This document shows, piece by piece, positions 36,807 through 45,584 of a stretch of 64,000 bases of DNA. The DNA is taken from positions 1 through 64,000 of the forward strand of contig NZ_BATI01000033.1 of the NCBI RefSeq assembly GCF_000467105.1, given 5' to 3'. The first letter of the stretch is position 1, and every line of letters begins with the position of its first letter. The position numbers and the translations under genes were made by a program. This DNA is from Aquipseudomonas alcaligenes NBRC 14159 (lineage in GTDB: Bacteria; Pseudomonadota; Gammaproteobacteria; Pseudomonadales; Pseudomonadaceae). Under the pieces are notes generated by a model. That model saw only the letters and a program-made list of their open reading frames with translations. It had not been told where the DNA came from and did no database searches.

Positions 36807-37748
36807 ATGATGAAGAGAAGCGACTGGATCTGGACCGTCATCGGTTTGGCCGCAGTCGTATTTTCCTGCTACCTGCTCTACAAGGAGATTCGCACCATCT
36901 CCCTGGACGAGCTGCAGGACAGTCTCCACGCCATCCGTCTGCACAACTGGCTGATGGCCGCCGGCGCCACCCTGGGCGCCTACTTCGCGCTGGCCTGGTA
37001 CGACCGCATCGCCATCGCTCACCTGGGCAAGAAGATCTCCTGGTGGTTCATCACCCTCTGCTCCTTCACCACCTACGCCCTGGCCCACAACATCGGCGCG
37101 TCGGTGTTCTCCGGTGCGGTGGTGCGCTACCGCGCCTACAGGAGCAAGGGCCTGGCGCCGCAGGATATCGGCGTGCTGATAGTGTTCTGCTCCTTCACCT
37201 TCGCCCTCGGCGTGCTGCTGTCAGGTGGCGCCGTGCTGATCTGCCAGCCCGAGCTGATCCGCCGCGTGGTCGATGTCGGGCCCTGGCTGTCGGTCGCCAT
37301 CGGCGCGATTCTGCTGGGTCTGGTGGCGCTCTACGTGCTCGGCTCCTGGCGCCAGTTCAAGCCCTGGACCTGGGGCAAACTGCGCGTCGAATATCCACGC
37401 CTGGGCATCGTCGCCCGCCAGCTGGTTGCCGGTCCGCTGGAGCTGGCCTGCGCCGCGGCGATCATCTACTTCGCCCTGCCGGCCGAGAGCAATCCGGGCT
37501 ACCTGGTGGTGCTCGGGGTATTCCTCGCCTCCTTCTCCCTGGCCCTGCTGTCGCATGCCCCCGGCGGCCTGGGGGTGCTGGAAGTGACCTTCCTCGCCGC
37601 CATGCCGGAGCTGCCCAAGGTCGATGTGCTGGCCGCGCTGATCGTGTTCCGCGCCTTCTACCTGCTGCTGCCGTTCGCCCTGTCGCTGCTGGTGGTGCTC
37701 GGCTTCGAATGGACACAATGGCGCCAACGGCGCGAGCAACGGGGCTGA
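36807..37748 (+). CDS. YbhN/UPF0104-type integral membrane protein
   Basis: 313 residues from ATG 36807 (a second ATG follows at once), with GGGGAG 10 nt upstream. About eight membrane helices. Family features are SFTTYALAHNIGASVFSGAVVRYRAY and SHAPGGLGVLEVTFLAAMPELP, the lysylphosphatidylglycerol synthase transmembrane-region fold. The soluble aminoacyl-transferase domain of MprF is absent, so it is not a lysyl-PG synthase; transport or lipid-linked roles are possible. The methyltransferase gene follows after 22 nt. Confidence 0.85.
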   Translation: MMKRSDWIWTVIGLAAVVFSCYLLYKEIRTISLDELQDSLHAIRLHNWLMAAGATLGAYFALAWYDRIAIAHLGKKISWWFITLCSFTTYALAHNIGASVFSGAVVRYRAYRSKGLAPQDIGVLIVFCSFTFALGVLLSGGAVLICQPELIRRVVDVGPWLSVAIGAILLGLVALYVLGSWRQFKPWTWGKLRVEYPRLGIVARQLVAGPLELACAAAIIYFALPAESNPGYLVVLGVFLASFSLALLSHAPGGLGVLEVTFLAAMPELPKVDVLAALIVFRAFYLLLPFALSLLVVLGFEWTQWRQRREQRG

Positions 37749-37770
37749 GGGCTCCGGCGAGGGATACGCC

Positions 37771-38499
37771 ATGCACAGCATCGAACGCATCTACCCGCCC
37801 GACCTCGACCCTGCCAGCCCGGGCGACCAGAACGCACTGCGCATCCACCTGGAACGTTACGAGTTCGCCGCCCGTCATCTGTGCGGCGAGCAGGTGCTGG
37901 ACATGGCCTGCGGCTGCGGTTACGGCAGCGCCCTGCTGGCCGAGCGACACCCGGACAAACAGGTGACGGGCGTCGACATCGACCCTGCCGCCATCGCCTA
38001 CGCCCGCCAGCACTACCAGCTGCCCAACCTGCGTTATGTCTGCGCCGATGCCGAATCCTTCGCCGCCACGCAGCGCTTCGACAGCATCGTCAGCCTGGAA
38101 ACCATCGAACACCTGCCCAACCCGCGCCAGCTGGTGGCCAACTACGCGCGCCTGCTCGCGGCCGGCGGCCGGGTCATCGCCTCGGTGCCGATCACGCCGA
38201 CCCTCGACGGCAACCCGCACCACCTGCACGACTTCAGCCGCAGGAGCTTCCTCGCCCTGTTCCGTCACCATCGCCTGCGCCCTGATACCCAGGAGCTGGA
38301 GCAGATCCAGTGGTGGCAATTCCGCGGCCTGTTCTCCCGCCGTCCGGACCACGCCAAGCGTCATCGCTCCGAAGGCGTAGGCAACGCGGTGCTGAACTAC
38401 TACCGACGCCACCCCACCTACCTGCTCGCGCGCCTGGCATCGATGCTCCGCTACGGTTTCAGCAACCGCTACCTGACCTGCCTGTTCATCGCCGAATAG
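37771..38499 (+). CDS. Class I SAM-dependent methyltransferase
   Basis: 242 residues. Motif I is VLDMACGCGYGSALLAER, an acidic ribose-binding end occurs in VTGVDIDPAAIAYAR, and a motif IV-like segment is FDSIVSLETIEHLPN. The C-terminal 70 residues are not conserved enough to tell the substrate. Co-directional with the YbhN-like gene and probably in the same transcript; a lipid or glycan substrate would fit, but this is a guess. Confidence 0.88.
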   Translation: MHSIERIYPPDLDPASPGDQNALRIHLERYEFAARHLCGEQVLDMACGCGYGSALLAERHPDKQVTGVDIDPAAIAYARQHYQLPNLRYVCADAESFAATQRFDSIVSLETIEHLPNPRQLVANYARLLAAGGRVIASVPITPTLDGNPHHLHDFSRRSFLALFRHHRLRPDTQELEQIQWWQFRGLFSRRPDHAKRHRSEGVGNAVLNYYRRHPTYLLARLASMLRYGFSNRYLTCLFIAE

Positions 38500-38632
38500 C
38501 CCGTTGCAGAGCCTGCGCAGCCGCCATTAGCGGCATCGATGGGCAACATCAGGACGATCAACTTTTGTCTCGCCGGCGCCTGAGTACCATGTGCTCCGTA
38601 GCCACTTTCCTGCTCCTTCGAGGAGACCCGAG

Positions 38633-38881
38633 ATGAAAAAGCAACTGATCGCCAGCCTGATCCTGTCCACCCTGAGCTTTGGCGCTTTCGCCCTGCCGGG
38701 TGACGAACAACCGCCACTGACCGAGCTGCAGCAGATCCGCAGCCCGTCCACTGTCACCGAGGGCGGCGCGGACCGCCTGATCAAGATCCGCCATGTCGCC
38801 GAAGGCGGTTCTGATCGCCTGCTCGAAAACCGCCGTGTTGCCGAAGGCGGTGCCGAGCGGGTCGCGCGTCGCACCGCCTGA
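38633..38881 (+). CDS. Small secreted protein with tandem 14-residue repeats
   Basis: 82 residues. A clear Sec signal, MKKQLIASLILSTLSFGAFA, precedes a mature part of about 60 residues. That part is largely three repeats of the form V-(T/A)-EGG-(A/S)-(D/E)-R-L-x5, at about residues 40, 54 and 68, with only the last one shortened. The DNA repeats GCCGAAGGCGGT are near identical, so the array expanded recently. It has no cysteines or known domain. GAGGAGACCC supplies the ribosome-binding site and a strong terminator follows. Its role is unknown; the repeat is one I associate with small uncharacterised Pseudomonas secreted proteins. Confidence 0.8.
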   Translation: MKKQLIASLILSTLSFGAFALPGDEQPPLTELQQIRSPSTVTEGGADRLIKIRHVAEGGSDRLLENRRVAEGGAERVARRTA

Positions 38882-38902
38882 TCAGGCCTCGCGCAGCCCC
38901 AC

Positions 38903-38926
38903 AAAGCCCGGCGCCTGCCGGGCTTT
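38903..38926 (+). terminator. Terminator after the small secreted protein gene
   Basis: AAAGCCCGGC-GCCT-GCCGGGCTTT followed by TTTATT. It is a strong Rho-independent terminator on the plus strand and may also serve desB on the other strand. Confidence 0.88.
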
Positions 38927-38927
38927 T

Positions 38928-40007
38928 TTATTGTGCCGGCGTCAGCGGCGGCAGGCGGTAGATCCAGATGCGCCGCAATACGCTGGCGAACTGCCGCGAC
39001 AGGCGCCCGCTGTTGTAGAACTGGCCATAGCGCGCGGCAATCTCGCGTACACGCGGCGCCAGCTCGGCATAGCGGCGCGCCGGCAGGTCGGGGAACAGGT
39101 GGTGCTCGATCTGGTGGCTGAGGTTGCCGGTGAGGATATGGAACAGGCGACCCCCCTCCAGGTTGCTGGAGCCGCGCAGCTGGCGCAGGTACCAGTGCCC
39201 ACGGCTCTCCCCTTGCACCGACTCCTGGCTGAACACCGCCGCGCGCTCGGTGAAGTGGCCGCAGAAGATCACCAGGAAGGTCCACAGGTTGCGCAGCAGA
39301 TTGGCCAGCACGTTGCCCGCCAGCACCGCCAGGGCGTTGGCACCGAGCAGCAGCGCCAGCAGGGGGAACAGGGCGTAGTCCTTGAACCACTGGCGCGCGA
39401 CCTTGAGGCCGAACTGGCGCAGCAGCGGGCGTACCTCGGCGCCGCTGATGCGGCCCTTGTACCACTTGTCCAGGCGTAGGTGCTGGATCGCCACGGCGTA
39501 CTGGAACAGCAGCGCCTGCAGCGTGACCCACAACGGCTGCCAGCGGTAGAAGGGCTTCCAGCGCTGCTCGGGGAACAGGCGCACCACGCCGTAGCCGACG
39601 TCGTCATCCATGCCGATCACATTGGTCCAGGTGTGATGGGTATGGTTGTGCGTGTGCCGCCAGAAGTCGGCCGGGCCGACGATGTCCCACTCGTAGCGAC
39701 GCCCGGCCAGCTCCGGATCGTTCATCCAGTCGTACTGGCCGTGCATCACGTTGTGGCCCAGCTCCATGTTCTCGAGGATCTTGCCCAGGCCCAGCAACAG
39801 GCTGCCAAGCAACCAGGTCGGCGGGAACCAGCCGAACATCAGCAGCGCGCGGCCGCTCCAGCAGCACAGGCGCACCGCGCCGCGCATCCGGCGGATGTAG
39901 CGGGCATCGCTCTCGCCCAGCGAGGCGAGGGTCTGGCGGCGCAGTTCATCCAGCTCGGCGGCAAAGGCGTCGAGTTCCACGGGGGTCAGTTCACGGTCAA
40001 GTCGCAT
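38928..40007 (-). CDS. desB: Acyl-CoA delta-9 fatty acid desaturase (DesB-like)
   Basis: 359 residues from ATG 40007. Three histidine boxes for the di-iron centre are present: HNVMHGQYDW (HxxxH), HTHNHTHHTW, and QIEHHLFPDLP near the C-terminus. Several membrane helices lie between them. In Pseudomonas aeruginosa DesB with its partner reductase DesC introduces double bonds into exogenous saturated acyl-CoAs (established knowledge). It starts 10 nt after the desC stop, and the pair reads away from the regulator gene. Confidence 0.93.
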   Translation of the reverse strand: MRLDRELTPVELDAFAAELDELRRQTLASLGESDARYIRRMRGAVRLCCWSGRALLMFGWFPPTWLLGSLLLGLGKILENMELGHNVMHGQYDWMNDPELAGRRYEWDIVGPADFWRHTHNHTHHTWTNVIGMDDDVGYGVVRLFPEQRWKPFYRWQPLWVTLQALLFQYAVAIQHLRLDKWYKGRISGAEVRPLLRQFGLKVARQWFKDYALFPLLALLLGANALAVLAGNVLANLLRNLWTFLVIFCGHFTERAAVFSQESVQGESRGHWYLRQLRGSSNLEGGRLFHILTGNLSHQIEHHLFPDLPARRYAELAPRVREIAARYGQFYNSGRLSRQFASVLRRIWIYRLPPLTPAQ

Positions 40008-40017
40008 CGTCGTTGTC

Positions 40018-41100
40018 CTAGAGATCGAGTTGCACATCGCCCAGCGGCGCGCTGACGCAGATACGGATCGGCTGGCCGGGTTCGGCGAAGGCCTGGCCGC
40101 TGCGCAGGTCGCGCACCGCGCCACCCAGCAGGGTGCAGGTACAGCCGGCACAGATGCCTTGGCGGCAGCCATGGGCCGGCCGCAAGCCGGCCGCCTCGGC
40201 CTGCTCCAGCAGGCTGCGCGAGCCGTCGCCCTGGCTTTCCAGGCGGCTGCGGGAGAAGTTCAGGCGCAGCGCCTGGCCGGCCTCCGGCGCGTACCGCAGG
40301 GGACTGAAAGCCTCCGCCTGCAGCGCGCCGACAGCGCTCGCCCGCACCGCCTCGACGAACCCTGCCGGCCCGCAGGCGAGCAGGGCAAAGCCCTCCATGC
40401 CCTGCAGGTGCGCAGCCCGGAAGCGCCCGCCCTGCGGCTCCGCCTCGGGACCGGTGAGCTGCCAGTGCACCTGCAGATTCGGGTGGCGCTGCATCAGCGT
40501 CTGCAGCTCGGCGGCATATGCCTGCTGGCCGCTGGCACGCACGTAGTGCAGCAGCGTCACCGGCGCCGCATAGCCGGCTTGCAGCGCCTCGCGCAGCAGC
40601 CCGAGCAGTGCCGTGATACCGCTGCCGGCGGCGAGCAGCCCGACGCCAGGTGCCGCTTGCGGCCAGCACAGCTCGCCCTGGGCCACGCCCAGTTCGACCA
40701 GATCGCCCACCGCCAGGTGGTCGAGCAGATGATTGGAGAAGCGGCCACCCGGCTGACGACGAATGCCCAGCTCGATGCCGCCGCCACGTTCGACCCGGGT
40801 CAGGCTGTAGCTGCGACTGTGGCGCACCCCGTCGATCGGCAGGTACAGCTGCACATGCTGGCCTGGGCGCCAGCCACGCGCATTGCCATTGCAGCGCAGG
40901 CGCAGCGCCAGCAGGTCGTCACTGACCCAGCAGCGCCCCGCCACCCGGGCGAAGACCCGATTCAGGCGCCAGGCCGGGTGCAGCCAGGCCAGCACGGCGT
41001 CGACTTCCGACTCGCGCAGCCAGCCTCGCGCAACCAGTACGCGCAAAGGCCCCAGCAGCGGTGCCAGCCAGCGGATGACGGAAAGAGGCAAGAGCGACAT
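40018..41100 (-). CDS. desC: Ferredoxin reductase partner of the desaturase (DesC-like)
   Basis: 360 residues. FAD-binding RSYSLTRVER, NAD-binding LLAAGSGITALLGLLREAL and LLACGPAGFVEAV, and a C-terminal plant-type 2Fe-2S domain with cysteines in GCRQGICAGCTCTLLGG. It passes electrons from NAD(P)H to the di-iron desaturase. It is the first gene of the desC-desB operon, directly downstream of two DesT palindromes. Confidence 0.92.
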   Translation of the reverse strand: MSLLPLSVIRWLAPLLGPLRVLVARGWLRESEVDAVLAWLHPAWRLNRVFARVAGRCWVSDDLLALRLRCNGNARGWRPGQHVQLYLPIDGVRHSRSYSLTRVERGGGIELGIRRQPGGRFSNHLLDHLAVGDLVELGVAQGELCWPQAAPGVGLLAAGSGITALLGLLREALQAGYAAPVTLLHYVRASGQQAYAAELQTLMQRHPNLQVHWQLTGPEAEPQGGRFRAAHLQGMEGFALLACGPAGFVEAVRASAVGALQAEAFSPLRYAPEAGQALRLNFSRSRLESQGDGSRSLLEQAEAAGLRPAHGCRQGICAGCTCTLLGGAVRDLRSGQAFAEPGQPIRICVSAPLGDVQLDL

Positions 41101-41113
41101 GCGGCATATTCCA

Positions 41114-41129
41114 GTGAACAAGTGTTCAC
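41114..41129. promoter_or_regulatory. DesT operator, desC-proximal
   Basis: GTGAACAAGTGTTCAC, an inverted repeat with GTGAACA/TGTTCAC arms, 13 nt upstream of desC. It resembles the known DesT palindrome AGTGAACGCTTGTTGACT. Confidence 0.75.
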
Positions 41130-41153
41130 AAAATGCCAGAAGCCCTCCATTTC

Positions 41154-41171
41154 AGTCAACAAGTGTTCACT
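41154..41171. promoter_or_regulatory. DesT operator, central
   Basis: AGTCAACAAGTGTTCACT; its complement AGTGAACACTTGTTGACT differs from the described P. aeruginosa DesT site by one base. It sits between desC and desT and can control both. Confidence 0.85.
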
Positions 41172-41240
41172 GATTGTCATTCGACGCCGGCAAAACGCTT
41201 TTGTTAGAGTGCGCCGCTACCTCGCCACCTGCCGAATGCC

Positions 41241-41876
41241 ATGTCACCACGCGCCGAACAGAAACAGCAGACCCGCCAGGCCTTGATGGATGCCGCGCGC
41301 AACCTGATGGACAGCGGTCGCGGCTTCGGCAGCCTGAGCCTGCGCGAAGTCAGCCGCACCGCCGGCATCGTGCCAACCGGCTTCTACCGGCACTTCCAGG
41401 ATATGGACGAGCTGGGCCTGGCCCTGGTCGCCGAGGTCGACGCCACCTTCCGCAGCACCCTGCGCGAAGTGCGCCGCAGCCAGTTCGAGATGGGCAGCAT
41501 CATCGAGGCCAGCACGCGCATCTTCCTCGACGCGGTGAGCGACAACCGCAGCCAGTTCCTCTTCCTCGCCCGCGAGCAGTACGGTGGCTCGCAACCGGTG
41601 CGCCAGGCCATTGGCCGTCTGCGCCAGCAGATCACCGACGACCTGGCCGCCGACCTCAAGCTGATGAACCGCACCCCGCACCTGGACGACGCGGCACTCG
41701 ACGTGGTCTCCGACCTAGTGGTGAAGACCGTGTTCGCCACCCTGCCGGAGCTGATCGACCCGCCCGCCGAAGGCCTGCCCGCGCACCTCACGCCCGAAGC
41801 GAAGATGACCCAGCAGCTGCGCTTCATCTTCATTGGTGCCAAGCACTGGCGCGGTCTCGGCCAGGGCCGCGACTGA
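41241..41876 (+). CDS. desT: TetR-family regulator of unsaturated fatty acid synthesis (DesT)
   Basis: 211 residues. The N-terminal HTH (RQALMDAARNLMDSGRGFGS... IVPTGFYRHFQDMDEL) has FYRHF as recognition element. Divergence from desC-desB and the palindromes match DesT, which senses the ratio of saturated to unsaturated acyl-CoA and represses or releases desCB (established knowledge). No Shine-Dalgarno is evident before ATG 41241. Confidence 0.93.
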   Translation: MSPRAEQKQQTRQALMDAARNLMDSGRGFGSLSLREVSRTAGIVPTGFYRHFQDMDELGLALVAEVDATFRSTLREVRRSQFEMGSIIEASTRIFLDAVSDNRSQFLFLAREQYGGSQPVRQAIGRLRQQITDDLAADLKLMNRTPHLDDAALDVVSDLVVKTVFATLPELIDPPAEGLPAHLTPEAKMTQQLRFIFIGAKHWRGLGQGRD

Positions 41877-42029
41877 ACGCACCAGAACAGCTCTTCTCGA
41901 TAGACGGCGCACCAACATAAGGCATCCGTAAGCCCCAACTTCTGGCACACCCCCGCCAGCGGCGGGCATCAGCGGCTTGGCAAGGGCCTTGCTCTGGTCA
42001 CCGGACCATTGCCTGGCCGGAAGCCTCTT

Positions 42030-42530
42030 ATGTTGGTGATCCATCACCGCCTCCCCCCCCAGCCCTACTGGGATGAAGAACTGCACCTGACCTTCGATGC
42101 CCGCAGCAAAAGCCGCCTGCGCTGCTTCAGCGCGGCCGGCGAGGACGTCGGTCTGTTCCTCGAACGCGGCCAGCCGCCGCTGCATGACGGCGACTGCCTG
42201 CGCGCCGAGGACGGGCGCATCGTGCGGGTCTGCGCGCGCCCGGAGAAACTCCTGCACGTCACCTGCGCCAGCAGCTTCGAACTGCTGCGCGCGGCCTACC
42301 ACCTGGGCAACCGCCACGTCACCCTGCAGCTCGGCGACGGCTGGCTGCGCCTGCCCGAAGACCACGTGCTGCAAGCCATGCTCGACCAGCTCGGCGCCAG
42401 CACCTGCCAGGTCGAAGCACCCTTCCAGCCCGAACACGGCGCCTACGGCGGCGGCCATCACCACTCCCATCATGGTGACGCCGAGTTCAACTACGGCCCG
42501 CGCCTGCACCAGTTCGGCGTGCGCCTGTGA
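42030..42530 (+). CDS. ureE: Urease accessory protein UreE (nickel chaperone)
   Basis: 166 residues from ATG 42030. The peptide-binding N-terminal domain is followed by a metal-binding domain with GNRHVTLQL, and there is a histidine-rich tail GGGHHHSHHGD near the end. It delivers Ni2+ for urease maturation. Its stop overlaps the GTG of ureF as GTGA. Confidence 0.95.
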   Translation: MLVIHHRLPPQPYWDEELHLTFDARSKSRLRCFSAAGEDVGLFLERGQPPLHDGDCLRAEDGRIVRVCARPEKLLHVTCASSFELLRAAYHLGNRHVTLQLGDGWLRLPEDHVLQAMLDQLGASTCQVEAPFQPEHGAYGGGHHHSHHGDAEFNYGPRLHQFGVRL

Positions 42531-43201
42531 ATCCCGCCTGGCAACTCCTGCGCCTGGCCAGCCCGCAGCTACCAATCGGTGGCTACAGCTACTCCCAGGG
42601 GCTGGAAATGGCGGTCGACAGCGCCCTGGTGCACGACCCGGACAGCGCCCGGCGCTGGATCGCCGATCAACTCCTGCTCAACCTGGCGCGCTTCGAGGCG
42701 CCACTGCTGCTGGCCCACTGCCGCGCCGCAGCGGTGGCCGATTGGGACCGCCTGGCCGACCTCGCCGAGCGTCACCGCGCCAGCCGCGAGAGCCGCGAAC
42801 TGGCCCTGGAGAGCCGGCAGATGGGCTACTCGCTGAAGCAGTTGCTCGAGGGCCTGCCGGAGCTCGACGAGGCGGCCCGAACCTTTCTGCACACGCAGCC
42901 GGAGCTCGGCTTGGCCCCCGCCTGGGCGCTGGCCGCGCGCACCTGGGACATCAGCGCCGAGGATGCCCTGGCCGCCTGGCTGTGGGGCTGGCTGGAAAAC
43001 CAGCTGGCGGTGCTGATGAAGACCCTGCCGCTGGGCCAGCAGGCCGCTCAGCGCCTGACCTCGGAACTGCTGCCGCTGCTGGAGCAGGCCCGCCATCAGG
43101 CCATCACCCTGGAACCCGAACACTGGGGCAGCGCCGCCTTCGGCCTGGCCCTGGCCAGCATGGCGCACGAGCGCCAGTACAGCCGTCTCTTCCGCTCATG
43201 A
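42527..43201 (+). CDS. ureF: Urease accessory protein UreF
   Basis: 224 residues from GTG 42527. Family signature [20 protein letters not shown] at the start, all-helical throughout, with the conserved C-terminal region [14 protein letters not shown]. It works with UreD and UreG as the GTPase regulator during active-site assembly. Coupled to ureE; ureG follows after 16 nt. Confidence 0.96.
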   Translation: MNPAWQLLRLASPQLPIGGYSYSQGLEMAVDSALVHDPDSARRWIADQLLLNLARFEAPLLLAHCRAAAVADWDRLADLAERHRASRESRELALESRQMGYSLKQLLEGLPELDEAARTFLHTQPELGLAPAWALAARTWDISAEDALAAWLWGWLENQLAVLMKTLPLGQQAAQRLTSELLPLLEQARHQAITLEPEHWGSAAFGLALASMAHERQYSRLFRS

Positions 43202-43217
43202 AACAAGGAACTCAGCC

Positions 43218-43832
43218 ATGAACAGCCAACCCCTGCGCGTCGGCATCGGCGGCCCGGTCGGATCCGGCAAGACAGCCCTGACCCTGGCGCTGTGCCAGGC
43301 CCTGCGCGAGCGCTACAACATCGCCGTGGTCACCAACGACATCTACACCCAGGAAGACGCCCAGTTCCTGGTGCGCAACGAAGCCCTGGCGCCCGAGCGG
43401 ATCATCGGCGTGGAAACCGGCGGCTGTCCGCACACGGCGATCCGCGAGGATGCCTCGATCAACCTGGAGGCGGTCGACCAGCTCAATCGGCGCTTCCCGG
43501 GGCTCGACCTGATCATCGTCGAGTCCGGCGGCGACAACCTCTCCGCCACCTTCAGCCCCGAGCTGTCGGACCTGACCCTGTACGTGATCGACGTGTCCGC
43601 CGGCGACAAGCTGCCGCGCAAGGGTGGCCCCGGCATCTGCAAGTCCGACCTGCTGGTGATCAACAAGATCGACCTGGCACCGATGGTCGGCGCCTCGCTG
43701 GAAGTGATGGACCGCGACGCGCGCAAGATGCGCGGCGACAAGCCCTTCGTGTTCAGCAACCAGAAAGTCGGCCAGGGTCTGGACCAGATCATCGACTTCA
43801 TCGAACGCCACGGCATGCTCGGCGCCGCCTAA
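43218..43832 (+). CDS. ureG: Urease accessory GTPase UreG
   Basis: 204 residues. P-loop [13 protein letters not shown] (residues 9-21), [17 protein letters not shown] with the nickel-binding [18 protein letters not shown] and the guanine-specificity motif NKIDLAP. It hydrolyses GTP to drive nickel insertion. The structural genes ureABC and ureD are not in this window. Confidence 0.97.
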   Translation: MNSQPLRVGIGGPVGSGKTALTLALCQALRERYNIAVVTNDIYTQEDAQFLVRNEALAPERIIGVETGGCPHTAIREDASINLEAVDQLNRRFPGLDLIIVESGGDNLSATFSPELSDLTLYVIDVSAGDKLPRKGGPGICKSDLLVINKIDLAPMVGASLEVMDRDARKMRGDKPFVFSNQKVGQGLDQIIDFIERHGMLGAA

Positions 43833-43843
43833 GGAGATCCACC

Positions 43844-44416
43844 ATGCAACTGCGCAAAACCCTGTTCGCCATCGCCCTGTTCCTCAGCCCCGCGCTGGCC
43901 TTCGCCCATGGTGGCCACGACCACTCCGGCCTGCTGGCGGGCGTCGCCCACCCCATCACCGGTCTCGACCACCTGCTGGCGATGCTCGCCGTCGGCCTGT
44001 GGGCCGCGCAGCAGAGCGGCGCGGCACGCTGGGCGCTGCCGGGCACCTTTGTCGCCACCATGCTGCTCGGCGGTCTGCTCGGCTTCGCCGGGCTGGAGAT
44101 CCCGCTGATGGAGACTGGCATCGCCGGCTCGGTACTGGCCTTCGGCCTGCTGGTGGCGGTTGCCGCGCGCCTGCCGGTAGCCATGGCACTGGGCCTGACC
44201 GCGCTGTTCGCCCTGACCCATGGCGTGGCCCATGGCCTGGAGCTGCCGGCACTGGCCAGCCCGTGGGGCTACGCCGCCGGCTTCGTCGCCGCCACCGCCG
44301 CCCTGCATGGCGCCGGCTACGCGCTGGTGCGCTGGCTGCCACAAGCCGCTGCGCCGCTGGTGCGTGTGGCCGGCGCGGCATCGGCAGGTGCCGGTTTGTG
44401 GCTGCTGGGGAGCTGA
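43844..44416 (+). CDS. HupE/UreJ-family nickel/cobalt permease-like protein
   Basis: 190 residues; AAGGAG precedes ATG 43844. Signal peptide, then HGGHDHSG and the family motif VAHPITGLDHLLAMLAVGLWAA, with further helices carrying FALTHGVAHGLELP. HupE/UreJ proteins are secondary nickel or cobalt transporters; the context behind ureG makes nickel supply for urease likely. Confidence 0.92.
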   Translation: MQLRKTLFAIALFLSPALAFAHGGHDHSGLLAGVAHPITGLDHLLAMLAVGLWAAQQSGAARWALPGTFVATMLLGGLLGFAGLEIPLMETGIAGSVLAFGLLVAVAARLPVAMALGLTALFALTHGVAHGLELPALASPWGYAAGFVAATAALHGAGYALVRWLPQAAAPLVRVAGAASAGAGLWLLGS

Positions 44417-44471
44417 TATCGGCCGGCTGTTGCTAAACTGCCACTGGATTTCCCTCAACGCGGTTTACTCC

Positions 44472-45353
44472 ATGCTCGCGCGCCTGCTGCTTGGCCTACT
44501 GCTCTGCGTCACCGGCCTGGCCAGGGCGCAGAGCCCCACTCCACTCGAAGTCACCTGGGGCATGAGCCCCTGGCCGGGACTGGTCAACATCGAGGATGGG
44601 GAACCGCGCAGCGGCGTGATCATCGACCTGCTGCAGCAGATCACCCTGCGCCTGCCGGAGTACCAACACCGCTACAGCCTGGTCAACCTCACGCGCGGCT
44701 TCGAGCAGGTCAAGCGCGAGCCCCTGAGCTGCTTCCTGCCGACCTTCCGCACCGCCGAGCGGGATCAGCTCGGCCATTACGTCAGCCTATTCGTCGCCAT
44801 GCCGCATCAGTTGCTGATTCGCAGCGAAGACCGTCAGCGCATTGCCGGCGACCAGACGGAAGTGTCCCTGCAACAGCTGCTGCGCAATCCCAGCCTGCGC
44901 GGCGGACTGATCCAGGACCGCAGCTACGGGCCCGTGCTCGACCCGCTGCTGCAGGCCCCCGGCGCCCAGCCACAGCTGATACGCGTGCAGACCAGCAGCG
45001 CCGGCAACAACCTGTTCGACATGCTCGAACGCGGCCGTGTCGACTACCTGCTGGAGTACGCGGAAGTCATCCAGTTTGCCCAGCAGCAGCGCCAGACCTC
45101 GCTCGCGGTCACGCTGCTGCCACTGCAGGAGGCCAACACGCCCTTCGTCAGCGGCATCTACTGCAGCAAGAACGCCGCCGGCGCCGAGCTGGTCCGGCGC
45201 ATCGACCAGATCGCCCGGCAACCGGAAGTGATTGCGCACTTCGTCGCCGCCCAGCACGCCTATGTGCCAGCCGCCACGGTGAAGCACTACCAGGCCTGGC
45301 TGGACAGGTTCTTCGGCGAGCGCCCGGGGAAGAACCTGACCTCGCTGCCCTGA
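44472..45353 (+). CDS. Periplasmic solute-binding-like protein
   Basis: 293 residues. Signal peptide MLARLLLGLLLCVTGLARA, then an SBP_bac_3-type fold (LEVTWGMSPWPGLVNIEDGEPRSGVIIDLLQQI). The C-terminal lobe has LFDMLERGRVDYLLEYAEV. The usual two-lobe order is present but no transporter genes accompany it, so it may act as a sensor component or orphan binding protein. Not related to the urease genes by any clear feature. Confidence 0.8.
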   Translation: MLARLLLGLLLCVTGLARAQSPTPLEVTWGMSPWPGLVNIEDGEPRSGVIIDLLQQITLRLPEYQHRYSLVNLTRGFEQVKREPLSCFLPTFRTAERDQLGHYVSLFVAMPHQLLIRSEDRQRIAGDQTEVSLQQLLRNPSLRGGLIQDRSYGPVLDPLLQAPGAQPQLIRVQTSSAGNNLFDMLERGRVDYLLEYAEVIQFAQQQRQTSLAVTLLPLQEANTPFVSGIYCSKNAAGAELVRRIDQIARQPEVIAHFVAAQHAYVPAATVKHYQAWLDRFFGERPGKNLTSLP

Positions 45354-45448
45354 GTGTCCCCGCCTGGCTATCGGCCTGATCGAGACAATCAACCGGCATT
45401 CGCCGGCGGTACCACCTAGGCTTAACCCATTGCCCGGGAGTGATCGCC

Positions 45449-45532
45449 ATGAACCTGCACGACCTGCTGCACAGTCTTCTCGCCACCTACGCCGCCGGCG
45501 CCAGCGGCCGCTGCCCGCAGGAACTCGCCTGA
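45449..45532 (+). CDS. Candidate 27-residue small protein
   Basis: ATG 45449 with GGGAG 8 nt upstream opens a 27-codon frame ([20 protein letters not shown]...). Codon use matches the chromosome and the N-terminal half could form an amphipathic helix. It sits in a 230-bp gap with nothing else recognisable. It could equally be the remnant of a longer gene or chance. Confidence 0.3.
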   Translation: MNLHDLLHSLLATYAAGASGRCPQELA

Positions 45533-45584
45533 CCGATCGGACAGGGTTACCCTGTGCGCCCTTTCGTTCACGGGAGCACAGTGC

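Noticed and set aside
38740-38870. Short regular DNA repeats as a CRISPR-like array
   Set aside because: The repeats are 42 bp apart in frame with a signal-peptide protein and have no unique spacers; they are coding repeats.
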